Assembly (NCBI GenBank): GCA_013396995.1
Contig: VWZP01010162.1
Coordinates: 1,338,127-1,402,126, forward strand
Reading direction: 5' to 3'
Source: Dicaeum eximium
Taxonomy: Eukaryota > Chordata > Aves > Passeriformes > Dicaeidae
DNA length: 64,000 nt
Positions 1 through 13,647 of the stretch are shown here, piece after piece. Under the pieces are notes generated by a model, which saw only the letters and a list, made by a program, of their open reading frames with translations, was not told the DNA's origin and searched no databases. The position numbers were made by a program, and so were the translations under genes. Every line of letters begins with the position of its first letter. Position 1 is the stretch's first letter.

Positions 1-3000
1 GACATATTTCAGAACTATTTGGGCACCCTTTATGCCTCATAGACACCTCATTCTCTTTAATGCAGTGCTTGTCAAAGATCTGCAAAGTGCTTTTAACAGG
101 GGGTAAATAGGTAGAAAAGTGAAATAACTGTGAGTTTTGGGGGTTTTATCAACTCACTTTAGATCAGAGAGATACACAGCCCTGCTTTCCTTGAGTTCCC
201 AAAACTCCTGGCTTCTTTGAACCTATCTTGAACAAGTCTACTGTCTCCATAACGAATCCTCCTTAAAACACAAGGGCTTTGTTTCAGCGTACTAAATGCA
301 AGGACAGCTGAACAACTCACCTCACAGCAGTTTCCTTCAAAAGGAATGCGTGTCCTGTGTCTATATGGCAGAAGAGGGTCATTCATCGGTGCCTGGGCTC
401 ACAGCCCTGCTCTGGGAGACAGCCAAGGTTTGTCTGAAGCTGGCAGCCTTGCTGCCAGGGGAGGCAGGCTGGGGAGAGTTTCTCATCATCACTGCAGCAC
501 ACTGAAAGAAGAGTAGGGCTGGAACTGGCCAGATCTGGAAGGGTTGAGATGCCACCACCGTTTTCAGCAAATCTTACAAAGCTGAAGGCAGCCACATGCA
601 GGTGTTAAGAGTCTTTCCACCGACTCTGTCCTTCCAGGAGTCCAGAGGCAAAACTCCCAAATGGTTCCTGGGCACAGGAGGGAACAACAAGCTCTGAAAA
701 CTCAAGAGGAAAGTAAATCTCTCTGCTGACCTCAAGTTCCTCAGTTTTAGACAGCTGCATGAAAAAAAATAAATAACATGTGTTTGACTGTTTCAATTTT
801 CAGAATTAGCACACAACCTATGCAATGATCCTCCCAAGAGGTGTCACATTCCTCAAGCCCTCCTATGAGTCCTTACAGTTTTTCAGCTACCAAGTGCTTG
901 GCAACCCTGTCATTTTGTGTATTTGCTTGGATAGAAGCAGTTTGAATCTTGTAGGTTAAGTACTGGGACAAGGCTCTGAAGGTTAGTAAGGACTGTGAAG
1001 AGACAGTGAAAAACACTTGGAAGATATTGGCATGTTATACAAATTTTTAGTGATTGTGGAAAGGCCAATAATAAAAAGACACCTAGAAGAAGTAAAAAGT
1101 CAGTGAAGGTGAGGAGCCAAGGCTACATGGGTCTTCCACCTGATTGTTATCTTGTGTGTAGCAACTGTGGCCATGCTGAGTAATGCAGAAAGAGCAATAA
1201 ATCTCACCAGATGAGTAAAGATGGGGATTTAAATGTCAGAGAGAGTACCTGGATCTTTTCAATGTATTTTAAATATATTTATCATGTAGTCACAACACTG
1301 ACAAGTTCACAACTGTGCTTCATTTATTATATCTTTTCTACCTAGGTAGAGAGGTCACTCCTTAACTTCAAGAAAGGCTGGTCAGTGTCACTGTATATTG
1401 CTCATGCTACCTGAAAATAAAATATATCCTATTTCAGGAGCATCCCTCTTTCTGAAATCCTTTTCCTTACACTTGAAGAAAAAGATACTTAAACTGAGAT
1501 TGCCAAGATTGTGTTGTAGGCACACAGCTTGTAGTAATTGGGAGTGGGGCTGTGGTGGAGCCTCCTCCCTGATGGGCTACAGCTGTGTGGGACAGGTGCC
1601 TGGTATTGAAGGCAATGAGCCAAGCACTGACCAAGCACAGGAAGGCACAGAGGTGAAATACATGTGAGATTAAATATATAAGGGGCTGCATTGAAGGGCA
1701 GAGGAGAAGCTTTCATCCCTCTGAAGGGGCAGATGCCTGCAGCCTTTCTGGGTGCTTCTTGTGGCTCCACTGTTCCTCTGCCATAAGATTGTCTGTGAAT
1801 TGGGATGATAAATTTGTATTTATTCCTGCAGAATTTAGGAAATTAGATATTTCACAGCAATTTTGCATAATATTATTTTAAGGGTTTTCAATTTACTTTC
1901 TTTGTGCTGCTATGTTGATAACCTAAAAGATATGGAATATCACATACAATAACAACAGAAACCATTATTACACTGGTGGCCTACTAAAGGCTTATTTTAT
2001 CACATTTTCATAACATTATCATGCTCATTAGAATACATGATCATGTGTATCAGATGGATGCCAAAACCCCATAATCACCCAATCACTAGGAGCTACTCCT
2101 GCACTCCCACAAAAGCTGCAGTCATTTACTTTCAAACTTGTGGCTATGAGCCAGTGTACATGGGCAGCCTCAAATTATCAGACAAGGAGCTGCTTCTTCA
2201 GTTGTGAGAATGTCTCTGGCTGCAGACCTTCGGTAACTTCTGATGCCACTAAATCAAAAGCCTGACACAATTCCTGATTCTTTGTGGGAACTTGCTTAGA
2301 CTTGCTTCATTTCTCACTTAACCAGAGCCAAGCTTTTAAACCTGCACAATTTCTGTGATATTTGTAAACTGCTGATAATACAGAACTATACTCATCAAAT
2401 ACTGTTTTGCATTCTGGTGAGAAAAATAATTAGCATAAGTATATTTCTATAATTATAGTAAAAAGCTTTCCTTTTCATGGTGCTAAAACTTATTTTTAAT
2501 TGGATTTACAAACTGAATTAACTTTATATAATTGCCTAGGATTCTGTAGTTCAGCTGTTAAAAATAATTATCCCAGCTGGCCCCTAGCAGTCTTTCCCCA
2601 AGTCTGACCAACCAGTCCTGAATACAGACACTTGTGAATTGCTTCCTCGTGCTCCAGGGAGTGATGGAAATGCAGGGAGCTATCAATAGCCAGCTCAGGC
2701 TAATGAAAGCACATCTCTGCAGGGCCTGATCAAGCTGATGATTGTTTGTTAATTGTATGGGGCAAGTTCAATGGCATTTCCCTGCAATAGGTTGTCTGCT
2801 TGACCATGATATCTACTCAGTTTATACACCCAGTTAATTACATTGCCATTTCCATACTGCCAAAATGCAGAAACTCCTATTAAGTGAATAATTCAGAGAT
2901 AAATGGGGTTTTGCCAGTCTTATCACATAAACTTATAAAGGATTTTCGTTGTGTGTGTATGCAATGCAAATACCAAGGTCTACATACCATTTTGGTATCT

Positions 3001-5000
3001 AATATCTCCTTCCTAAAAGAGAGTTCTCAGCCTGTTCCATGTAGCTTTCCTTTTCATCCTTACCTCTGCATTTCTACCAAGTGAGCTGTCTGTGACTGCT
3101 TCTAAAAGCCCCTCTGCCCACATTTTCCCTTGCTTTGTGAAACTTCTCTGCACAGAGATTTTACAACATTTATGAAATAAATATTGTGTCATCCAACTCA
3201 GTTTCTCTTTGCTTTCAGCACATCAACCATTATATATTTTCTTGGTATCCCATCCTATGTGAGTTTTTATGCCTCTCTCTGTTCAGACTTGTGTCTCTCC
3301 CTTGTCTGAATCAGAGTAACAGCTCCAGAGAGTAGCTGCATTCCTCTGCCTCCTTCATACTTTTTTTCTCTCTCCAAATATTAGTAGTTCTGTCAAATCT
3401 CTGTCCATCTCTTCATCTCTTGGAAAATGGATCCCTTTTGAAGTCCATACATTTTCTGCACTTGGTAATGTACAGGTCATGAAATTGGAAAGGACTATTT
3501 TGGACCAGTAGGGGCATTTAAGGGCTCCTTTGACACTGCTGAGTCCAGATTTGTTTCGTTTCAAATTCAGAGAAAGAGTGCCAGTCATGGAGTAAAGGAT
3601 GTCTACTCTGATATGTACACTTAAGGTAGAGCCACAGGAAGCATCTTAGCTCCTGAGACATGGTCTGAACCCAGCCAGTCCCTCCATAAACAATGATTAA
3701 TGGTTCAGCTGCAGGTCTATCTTCCCAGAAATCATTTTATATGTAGCTATGAAAACATTCCAGTTTAGCAGTCAGATATGTTATCATAGCACCAAGCTCT
3801 GACCCCTGGGGTTACATAGGATCTGCTCAGAACTGGAGTCTCAATAATGTTTTTTCCTGCTCTTTATAGACCTTTATACAGCTTCCAAATCTGAATCACA
3901 GTAGCTGTATTCAGTGCCTGGAAAAACAGTTCCTATTCATTATCATCCCTCCAGTACTCCTTAGGCTGCCAAATTGCCATCAGTGCTTTTCTCTTAGTTT
4001 GTATGTATCTTCCTATCCCACTGGCTCAGCTTCTTCTTGTGTTCTGTGCTCTTTCAGGAATGATAATTAAAAAAGATACCATGCATTTGTTTGAAATAAT
4101 ACCTTTTCTCAGTAGCATGTCCAGCTTCAGGCTGGGGTGCTGACTTGCACATCTCCTACAGCCATTCACTGCAGTACAAGACTGAAATCACATCACTGAT
4201 ACCTGTGGAGCCACCGTGGGAGAGGGCTGTGGGACCTCACCTCTTTGCCATATCAATTCAAAACAGAACTGGGCTCCAAGGGCGCCAAAGAGTCAGGGTT
4301 CAGCTTTTCTTTCTGCAGCTGTGTGGGCAAAACTAGAAGCTTCATGAAGTATTATTTTTTGGTCCATTTTTGGATTTTGGATGGTATCTAGACATTGACA
4401 CTTGATAACTAAAATGCTGGGTGATGGATTATTGCCATCAATATAATCTCAAAAATTTTTGTATGATACCCATGTGTGTTTGTAGTCATTTTATCTTCTT
4501 GAGCATAATGTCAGACTATTTTTCAGGTACATATCATGATTTATGCCCTTTCTCTTAGAGTGAAACTTATCTCACTGGAGTAATCACAGTTTCCAGTCTG
4601 CCTTTTATCAATGACATCAACTCATTCACCAGCCTAATGCTGCATTATCCCAGGAAAATCACGTTGTTGTGGTATTACCTTTCCCCAGAGGAGGCTGAAT
4701 TGCTTTTATTGCTTCCTGCTTGAACAACTGCTAATCGCATTTCTGGAGTTCTTCCAGCAGGAGGACTATACTTCTGACATGATGGATTCAAATCACCCTT
4801 GCCAGGATTTAACACACTGAAATATCTTTCTTCAAGGGAAGAGATTTGATTGCCTACAAGAATCTGTGATTTAAGGACAAGTGGGCCTTTTGTGCAGTTC
4901 CCCATTTATCCTCCTATTTTAATGAACTTGCCCATATTTTGAGTTTTCTGATTCCAAATTGATAATTAATTGCACCTACAGCCAGACTCGATAAAAATTC
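1..5000. other. Intergenic sequence downstream of NRCAM, no gene recognised
   Basis: No open frame over about 95 codons and none with a familiar protein. No splice-bounded coding block or repeat family is recognisable. AT-rich single-copy-looking DNA. Confidence 0.5.
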
Positions 5001-6351
5001 ACAACCTGTAAATTCAATTATCTCCCTTTTCAGGGTGGCACATTTGTCACAGGACCAGAGAAGAGCAGCTATGTGTATGTCCTCAAATTAAAGAAGGTGT
5101 AGGATAAGGTGGTAGCCACAAGACCAAGGAGCACAGACCTGGTCTTGACAGCCCTGTGTAGACCCCACTTTTCAGGGGATGAGCTGCTCCCACTGAGGCT
5201 CAGCCTGACCCTCCTTCCCCCTCCCCAAGCCTAAAGCTGTGGTAGTGGTACGGGGTTGCATTCTTCCTGCAGCATGACTGTAGCACATCCTAACTGTTTG
5301 GCATATGGACCATGCTGAGACACGAAGGGAGCTCACACAGTCCTGTCCCCATTGCCAGCTGGGAGCAGGTACCTCTGAGACCCTACAGAGCACTTGCAGA
5401 GCCCTTAAGACAGCCTGGTAATGAGCTGGCAGCAGTGCTGTGGGGCTGCTTGGGGCCCCAGAACTCAGCCTGGACCAGGGATGATTCTAATTAACAGTGG
5501 AGACAAATCCACTGAGGCCGGTGCAGAGGCAACAACACTCCAAATGCATGTTTGCATTAGAGCTTAGCTTCAGTTGTTTGCTATAATGCAGAATGATGCA
5601 AACTAGCACGTTCCAAAGCTACACTGAATCTTAGGAACAAGGGGAGGCTTCAGCACTGGTTCGAATGTTCTAAGAAATTATGACTGAAAATATCTGGGTA
5701 TATGTATATTTCAGTGGAAATATGTATACATGCTGAATGTGGTTTGAGTATACCCATTGAAAAGGTAGGGGTGCAGTTGGTAATTATAATATTACATTAC
5801 TAACACTTGGCCACATGCAGCTCAGGTATGTGCAATTTATTTTAATCAGTATATATTTCAATTTTATCACTTCAAGGTGAGGCATGTTTTCAGCTTATAA
5901 GTGTGTTAGAAGGTGAAAAAAATGTAGTGGATAGATTAATGAAGCTGACAACCTTTCTTGCAAGGGTTCTGCATGGACCCATGCCAAAACTGAAGCGGAA
6001 TGCCTGTGGCTATTCAATCTGGACAGTAACCTTCCAGTGAACATATTTATCCAGGCAAACCATTTGGAGTGAGTGGCTGTGTGGTACTTAGTTGCCAGCT
6101 GGGGTTAAACTCAAAGACATTCAGTTTTAGAAGAGTTGCACTGATGAATTTTTTGTTACCTGTTGCTGTTAGGAGCAGTGAAACATGGAGAGACTTACAG
6201 ATCTCCTGAGCAGCACTGGGATTCAGAGCCACCAACCTGCAGCATCTCAGAATATACTAATTTTGCATGACACAAACTCTCTCAGGATTTACCTCTCTGA
6301 GTGTTTCATGCAGTGAGGACAAATGCTTTTTTGTTTCGTACAAGCAAAATA

Positions 6352-6372
6352 GTGTGTGTGTGTGTGTGTGTG
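6352..6372 (+). repeat. (GT)n microsatellite
   Basis: About ten GT units followed by GCACAC. Confidence 0.95.
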
Positions 6373-6394
6373 CACACTCATTTCTGAAAGGTTT

Positions 6395-6430
6395 TTTAGA
6401 GGTGAAGATCTATTTAGAGGTGAAGATCTA
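6395..6430 (+). repeat. Perfect 18-bp tandem duplication
   Basis: TTTAGAGGTGAAGATCTA occurs twice in direct succession (6395-6412 and 6413-6430), each copy with a BglII-type AGATCT palindrome. Confidence 0.95.
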
Positions 6431-8760
6431 AAGTTAATGTGCTTAGGAAATCCATGCTGATGTCTAAATCCCTGCTCCTTTACATGGGTCTCAAGTATCT
6501 CTATCAGAACTAAGAAACCAAATGTCAACAAAACAATTCCACGTGTTCTGTTGACCTGCATGCAAAGTAAGAGCACAACAGCATAACATACAGTAAAAAT
6601 ATCTTGTTTATCATGAGGTCAGTAAAGAGCACTAATGGGTGATCTATTCACAATATATTCAGGGGTTCATTTTCTGAACTTAGTTTGTCTGTCCTATCCA
6701 CAGCTACTGCATCAACCCTTACTTACTTACACATAATTTCTGCTCCTATATGCTTCACTTTATCTTATGCTTAACTTTATGTTAGAAATCAACCCCCTAA
6801 CCTCCCATAATTTACTGTTTTTTCATTTATCTTGAACTAGAGCAATCCATGTGTTTCATACATTAGCTTTTTTGTCACTTGAAGTAGCTGAACATTTCAA
6901 ATTCAGTATCTGTGTATTTTTATACTAATTCAAGTATGACATGGAAAGCTTCTTTGACATTAAATCTGAGTTACAGGGAAAGACTTGCTAAATGCAGGAC
7001 TAGGTTGCACTGATTGTCACATCAGATTTTTGACAGACAAAATGGTATACAACAATCTTTCTCTGAATATTTTATTGAAAACCTCATCATCCAGTGATGA
7101 ATAGATGTAAATCACTCTTGAAACCTATTCTACTAGTTGTATTAAAAAAAAGAGCCTGACACACAACCAAAAGCAGAACTAAACCTGCAGAAAAAATATG
7201 AGCGATAGTGAAATTTGTCCTGTAGTCTTCTGTTTTTTACATGGAACATCAAATTCTAGCCATTAAAATGGAAACTTTTATCTACAAGTAAAAAGGATAT
7301 TTCAGTGATTCTCTCCAAGCTTTTATATGTAGAATTAAAATGTACATCATGAGAGCAAGCCTCATAAAAACATGGACTATGCTTCTGCAGTGGGCCTGTT
7401 ACATTATTTTCATTATTACAAATTCTTAGTGAACAAGTGATGAGCAATAATCTCACCAAAATTAGGTACATAATTAAAGTGTTTTGATTTTTTAATATTT
7501 TTAATAGAATATTTTTCAGTTGCTGGCTGAATTTAGAAAATGTGATTTAGAAAAAATAGATCACAGTTTTGATAGATTAGTATCTCCAACACATAAACTG
7601 GCTGTGGCTGTGATGTCCCCCCTGGAGGCTGAGGCTGCTGTCATTAGTGGAGAAACCCTGACACTCTATTAGACAGTTACTCACTAAAAAATATTCATTA
7701 TGTTCAAAACTCTGCCTGAAGACCTGCCTAGAATGCCACAAGCACTAGTCTCAGCTGGTGTAAATGAAAGCAGCTTCAGTGGCTTTGGCAGGGTGGAGAC
7801 TGCCTGCTCCATCTGAAACATCTGTCCTGGGCTCCAGCTTTCAGCATCACTGCTCTCACCACCAGCAAAAAGAAAAAACTTGCTAAATTTCCTTCATTGC
7901 TAATCATTAACCTATGGCTGCATTCCCATCTTTAAAGCAGCATGCACCTATTTGTTTGGCATGATGCTGATATACGATGATTTTTCTACAGCAGTGTTTT
8001 GAAAGCTTCTGTTATTTCCTTGACACCTCAGGCTTTCTTATTTTATTCTACTGCCTCGATCCATGCAACAAGTCTGCAGCTACAAAGCCCTGCACACCCT
8101 GCACGCCCTGCAGATGCCTCCCCCTTGCACCCCTCCCTGCCACCACAGGGATGATGTGATGCCCGTCCCAGAGGGCAGAGCTTCTGTGCTCCTCACATGA
8201 ATGGCCCTGACGTGCTGAGCTGGTTCCCGCAGGCAGAGTCCCTCTGAAGATGATGCTGTCTGACACCGCGAATCAATTCAGCATTTCTTTATCTCATTTC
8301 AGAGCAGCAGGACTCCTGGGGCCGCGACACTGAAAATGTGCCGTGTGTTACCCATCGTGATCAGAACACGGAGCGGTGCTCACCGGCCTGGACACGCCCG
8401 AGCAGGAGCGGCCTAAGGGCTGTGGGAGCCGGGCCGCCGCGCCGGGCCTGCTCCCGCCGCAGAGCAACCTGCTCCCTGACGAGATGTTCCTGCGCCAAGA
8501 CATTAGCTTTTCTTCTTTGACACGGAGATTAAGGGCAATCCCCACAAATTCAAAACCAGATCAAGTATGGTACTTCAGTGAGATGAACTGCTGGGTACAA
8601 ATTGTACAAATTGCCCAGCCTTTTCCCACTCCTGGGCTTCCCATGGGAACCTGTCCCCTCCAGTCGCACAGGTTCAGCAGCACCACGCAGCGCTTTTTGC
8701 AAACCCATTGTAGCAGTGTAGGCTCCACATGAATTGCAAAAGCTGAACTAGTTGGCTACA

Positions 8761-11700
8761 CACCAACCAGGTCAACACCATTTTAAAAATCTTTATTATT
8801 GTACAGCTGCCAGGCACACATACCTACAGACACATATCCGGGAACTGACAGCCTAACAAGACATTCGTCTGGCTTCTGGTTCTGCCTCAAAACCACATTT
8901 GGGACAGGGCTGTCTGCTGAATTTCAGACCAAGCATCCCTGTCCCAGAGTTCTTGCCCGTTTACATTTCAAACAGCAATTCTGCCCCAAATGTCCCTGCA
9001 ATTTAAAATTACGATAACAAATGGTTGAATTAGAATAAGATCATTGTTGCACAGACAAACAGAATTAATGTGTTATGCAAAACAAGCTAATTATTATGAA
9101 TCTTTGTCTTATTCTTTTTAACCACTATTTTATAGTGCCTTTATATATATACATACAGACACACACACTCACTTTTATATCCATTAACATGGGATGTTAA
9201 CTTAAGCTGCTTTGAGCTTCTGCTAACCAACAATTTTAACTTCCTTCTAGTGGCCAATTGTTACTTAAATGCTAGTGATTGAAAACTTGTCTGCTTCTCA
9301 TTATAAAAAAGAAAAATCAGCTTGTCTTAGAAAAATATATATGCGTTTCCCTTTTGATAAAGTTTATGGTCATTGCCTTAATTGTAGTAGAACAGCACAG
9401 GCTGTTTCCTTATTAAAACAAAACTTTGGAACCAAGCAACTGTAGTGAAAAGGACAGGAAGGAAAAACAGTCTCAGCGAAATAGAAGTTCTTGCTGGCTA
9501 ATTGTTCAAGTGATACAATTATATCAAAAATTGTGGTTGTGTACTGCTAGAAAATAAAAGCTGTAGTATTCACTTACAGGCAGGGTAACCTGTGTTTCTT
9601 GTGCTTTTTGTGTGGAATTTGTGCCTCCAGACCATCACGTAGTGTAGTAAAGGCCATTTTCCCTTTCCTTACTGAAAATCCAACTATTCCTATCCATGCC
9701 AGCATTCTTTTAAATTCATCTGTCCTCTGACTTGTCCAGAAACTGTTGCAATTAGCTGTCTTTTTTTTTTTTTTTTTCCTTCTCTTCAGTTTTATTCTTG
9801 AAGAATCTTACTAAAAACATTAATTCTGGCATTCCATGTTTGGAGTCCTCATTGTGTGTTCTTCATCTACCAAACAGTTTGAATGGCTGCCTTGTTTCTT
9901 CTTTGTCTCAACAGCTAGGAGGATGCCCACTTTCTTCATATTACTGGAACACCACTACTCAAATTCCTAAGAAAAGGAAAAAGGATCTCTTCAGATTGCC
10001 TTGTCTTATACCTGCAGAAAGCTTTTCAGGAGATAGCTTTAGCTTACTTCAAAAAGTGAGGAAATTAAAGCAACTGCTTTGTGTGTTTGACTGTCCAGCT
10101 GGTTAGTACTTCCCCTATACCAAACCTATAAACTTCCTGTCAATTTTCAATTGTTTGACAGACATTTTTAAGATTGGTAAGTCTTTCTAAGTCTCTTGGA
10201 AAAATAACTAAATAAAAATAATTTTAAAAAATCTGGAAGGAGAATTACGTCCTATTGATCTATTTTATGCTGTTTGTCACCAAGAGATAGCCTGGTCTGC
10301 ACCCAGCAGGCTGTGCTGCTCCACACTAGCAAGGGCTCCTGCTGCCTCTGCCATTTGTTTGTTTTTCTCTTTTCACCCTTCAGGCCAGCTATCCTACTGG
10401 CTGTTTCTCAACTCTTTCCAAGAAACCTCAGATATTATACTTTTGGTTTTGCATTTTCTGTGTCCCAACAGTTTCATTTTCACTACCCCTTCTTGCCACA
10501 CCCAAAGGCAAACTTTTTATGCCAGCATAACTCTCTTTCACTACAGTAAATATATTGCAGAACATCTACTTGAAATATATCCTGAACACTGCCATTTAGA
10601 AAACTTAATTTGTTCCCTTAGTCCTCCGAAGTCTTGAAGCCCTTTAGATCTTTGCAAACAGGGCAGAGGAGTGGGCTGCCATCCTCTCTCAGTAAGATGT
10701 TGGGTTTCAAAGCCAAAGCATCTCTCTTCTGAGGTCTTGGGAACATGGGAAATATAGCAGCACCCTCTGGAAGATATATATCAAGTACAGTTTACTGTCA
10801 AAGGTAAATGTAGTTCATTCCTCAATGTAGCACAAGACCTGGTAATTTTTAAAAAGTTTGGCACCAGAATTGGACTGCCTAAGCTTTCCCTGTTTGGAAG
10901 CTCAGGGCTGAAACCCATATTTGTATAGCATGGACCAGGTATGTTTCCTCCTCATCACTTATATCCAAAATATGACAGAAAGCCAGGCAGAATTAAATCT
11001 AAGCAGTGCCTTAGATTCCTGACATGATGCCGTGGGGTTTTTTTCGGCTGGCAGGGAAACCACACTACCTTCTAAATTTCTTTATTTTAGTTGAGCACCT
11101 TAGGGCAAGACAAAACAGGTCAAAAGGCTGGCTGGGTCCAGGTGACAGGAGCTGTCTCCTGCTCTGCCTCTCTCCAATTTTAACATGTGCAAACCTATTA
11201 CTTGCCAGCTGGCTTCATATTTATATTGTGCAGCTTTCCCGGAGGGACAAAGCCAGTGCTGCCAAATTCACAATAGGGCAAACTTCTCCAACCCCAAATG
11301 AAAAATCCATCCTTCAGGTATTGAACATGATCACAATTTTTTTATCAGCTCATTTACATGTGAGCACAGTAAGGAACTTTGTGTTTATTTTTGCTGCCAA
11401 AACTCATGAGAACACTGGGATCACAATTTTTTCTCCTTGCTTACAGTCACAACAGATCACATCTACTGTCAGTCATAGTCCTGCTGACATGTATTTATCT
11501 TGACAGTTTGGTCTAAAGTTTCCACTTATCATGTACAAAGAGCAGCCAGAGATCCCTTCAGAGATTAAAACATGATGGCCAGTTGGATTTATTTTCACTC
11601 TAGGGGCATCATTTGGGGGTAGATTCCTACAAGTAGCACATTCAGTTATTTCCATCTTCCCACAAAACCAGTTGCTGCTTCCACCAACTCTCTGAAATGT

Positions 11701-13169
11701 TCTTTCCTAAGGTAGATGAAGGGGGAAAAAAAGAGAGAGGGTGTGGGACAGAAACACAGCAAAGTACAGTTGCTTTACAGAAATGATTGGAATCTCATTC
11801 TTTCTGATTTTCTCCTCAGTTCTTTTTTTCAGAAAAGAAGACACTCCCATATGGTAGGTAATATTACTTCATATATAATTCCTAGGGTTTCTGTTTTAAA
11901 ATAGACCAGACATCATGAAAAGAGGATTTGGTTCCCAAATCTTTTGCCACTTTGCCTCTGCTACATGGAACCATGAGGAAATTGTATTTTCCTAGGAACA
12001 ATGTGAGAATAGATTACAAGAAAAATTACCACTGGGGTATCCTCTTTAATTCCCCTTTAATCCTATAAAAAGGATTTATACAATCATGTCAGTGAGAATA
12101 AAATCAAAAGCAAAGTTATATCAGTAAAAGGAAAATGTAGTGACTATATGTATTAGTACACTTTGGGGAACATGCACAATAATGTATGTGTGTCTCCAAA
12201 AACTGTTACTGTATGAAATCCTTCTTCCCAACTAAGCCTAGGGAACTCAGACCCCTCTTTTCAGGAAATATTCTTTAATTGAAACAGAAACAGCTGTATT
12301 TCATATCTTCCAGACAGTTTACATTGCTGAAAAAATCAACAGATACCTGTACAAAACTCAAGGTAGCCAATATCTGAAGATAACGTGAAGATATTTGAAG
12401 ATAGAAGTTGCAGAACTGAGTCTGTGCAGATGAAAGGAGCTGAAATATCCAGGAGTTTCCACTTGCATATGGAAAGGCTGACAGAATGGCTTCTGATTCA
12501 GTGATAAGATCCCTCTTTCAAGCATCATGCCCAACATCAACACTTGGATACATCTTCTGAAGCACCTGCATCACTTGGAATCCATGGCTCTCCTGCAGTC
12601 TTCTATGCAGAACAGCTGCCCTCATGCCCAGTCTGTTTCCATTCATATTCAGAATAGACAAGATATGAAAAGAGCATTGCAATGGATTTTGTGTACTGTA
12701 AAAGATGATGCCTAAAAATTCCTCACTTCATATACTATTTAAAAACAGATAACCATAAATTTGTATATCAGACAATTCCTTTAGGACACAAAATCCTTGT
12801 TTGGGATCCTAGCTGAGGGCTCTTAATTTCCAATCAACATTCTTACTTTCTTTTGTTCACCCTTACAGGTATGGAACATGACTATTTCAGTTCATATGAC
12901 TAAATAAATATTAAAAACATCCATGGAAGTAAAATGCAAATTGTAGATTTCAATGGGAAATGGTCAGACAAATTTACCATTTTTTCAAATGGTAGCATGT
13001 GAAGGTATGCAACTTTCTGTACATAATTTGGTGGCAGTAATGAGAGTTCTGTAACATCACCGGAACAACTTCTGTCGGAGTTCTTTCATACTGTTTTTCC
13101 ACTTTGAATTCTTAATTACAGGGAAAATCCAATATGCTTTTTACTGCTAGTGTAAACAGAACAAACAGT
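8761..13169. other. Intergenic sequence downstream of the NRCAM 3' UTR
   Basis: The longest frame is 159 codons on the plus strand (11024-11503), with no recognisable domain and no coding support. A 17-base T run lies at 9761-9777. Nothing else is identifiable. Confidence 0.45.
9761..9777 (+). repeat. Poly(T) run, 17 bases
   Basis: Seventeen consecutive T in intergenic DNA, with no retrotransposon body recognised beside it. Confidence 0.95.
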
Positions 13170-13186
13170 GAAATTTTAAAACCACA

Positions 13187-13192
13187 TTTATT
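13187..13192 (-). promoter_or_regulatory. NRCAM: Most distal candidate NRCAM poly(A) signal
   Basis: AATAAA on the minus strand, followed on that strand by TGTGGTTTT, a GU/U-rich stretch suited to cleavage-factor binding. I take it as the likely end of the long 3' UTR. Four nearer AATAAA copies could give shorter forms. Confidence 0.45.
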
Positions 13193-13610
13193 TTTCATAT
13201 AAAACCTGTTGCACTATTACAGAAGTGAGCCTGTATGTTTACCCCCACATGCACAGATAATTCAGCATCTACAATTAAATAAGAGTAAAATGATATTTCT
13301 TTTTTACCAAAACCATTGGCAAATCCTGTGAAGAAATGTTCTCTTTGTGCTTTGTAATCAGTGTTCATATAATTCATTTCATATTTTGGTTCCCATTAAA
13401 AAAAAACTGACCAATGGAAAGCTCAAAGGTGCAAAAGAAGCTTATTACAGCTGGGTTACATTTGGGATTCCTTCAGTTGTGCTTTACCTACAGTATGTAC
13501 ACGGAAGCTGCAAGGTGTCCTATGGGCTAATGTAGTGCGCTGGCAAAAGCTCTGAATGGTTCAATTGGAATCTGCGCTACATGAGCAGATAACTATTTTG
13601 TTTTCACAGC

Positions 13611-13647
13611 AAAAAAAAAAAAAAAAAAAAAAGAAAAGAAAAAAAAA
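13611..13647 (+). repeat. A-rich run inside the NRCAM 3' UTR
   Basis: About 37 bases of A with two G interruptions; on the NRCAM transcript it is a poly(U) tract. Confidence 0.95.

Larger units (their letters stand above)
5001..8760. other. Intergenic sequence with two GC-richer patches
   Basis: Mostly AT-rich. Patches at about 5100-5480 and 8160-8480 are clearly GC-richer; the second has CpGs and GCCGCCGCGCC-like runs. A 118-codon plus-strand frame (8376-8732) crosses it but resembles nothing I know. A (GT)n run and an 18-bp tandem duplication lie at 6.35-6.43 kb. Confidence 0.4.

Noticed and set aside
11024..11503. 159-codon plus-strand frame
   Set aside because: No recognisable domain, no splice or promoter support, and no clear codon pattern; likely chance in 13 kb of intergenic DNA.
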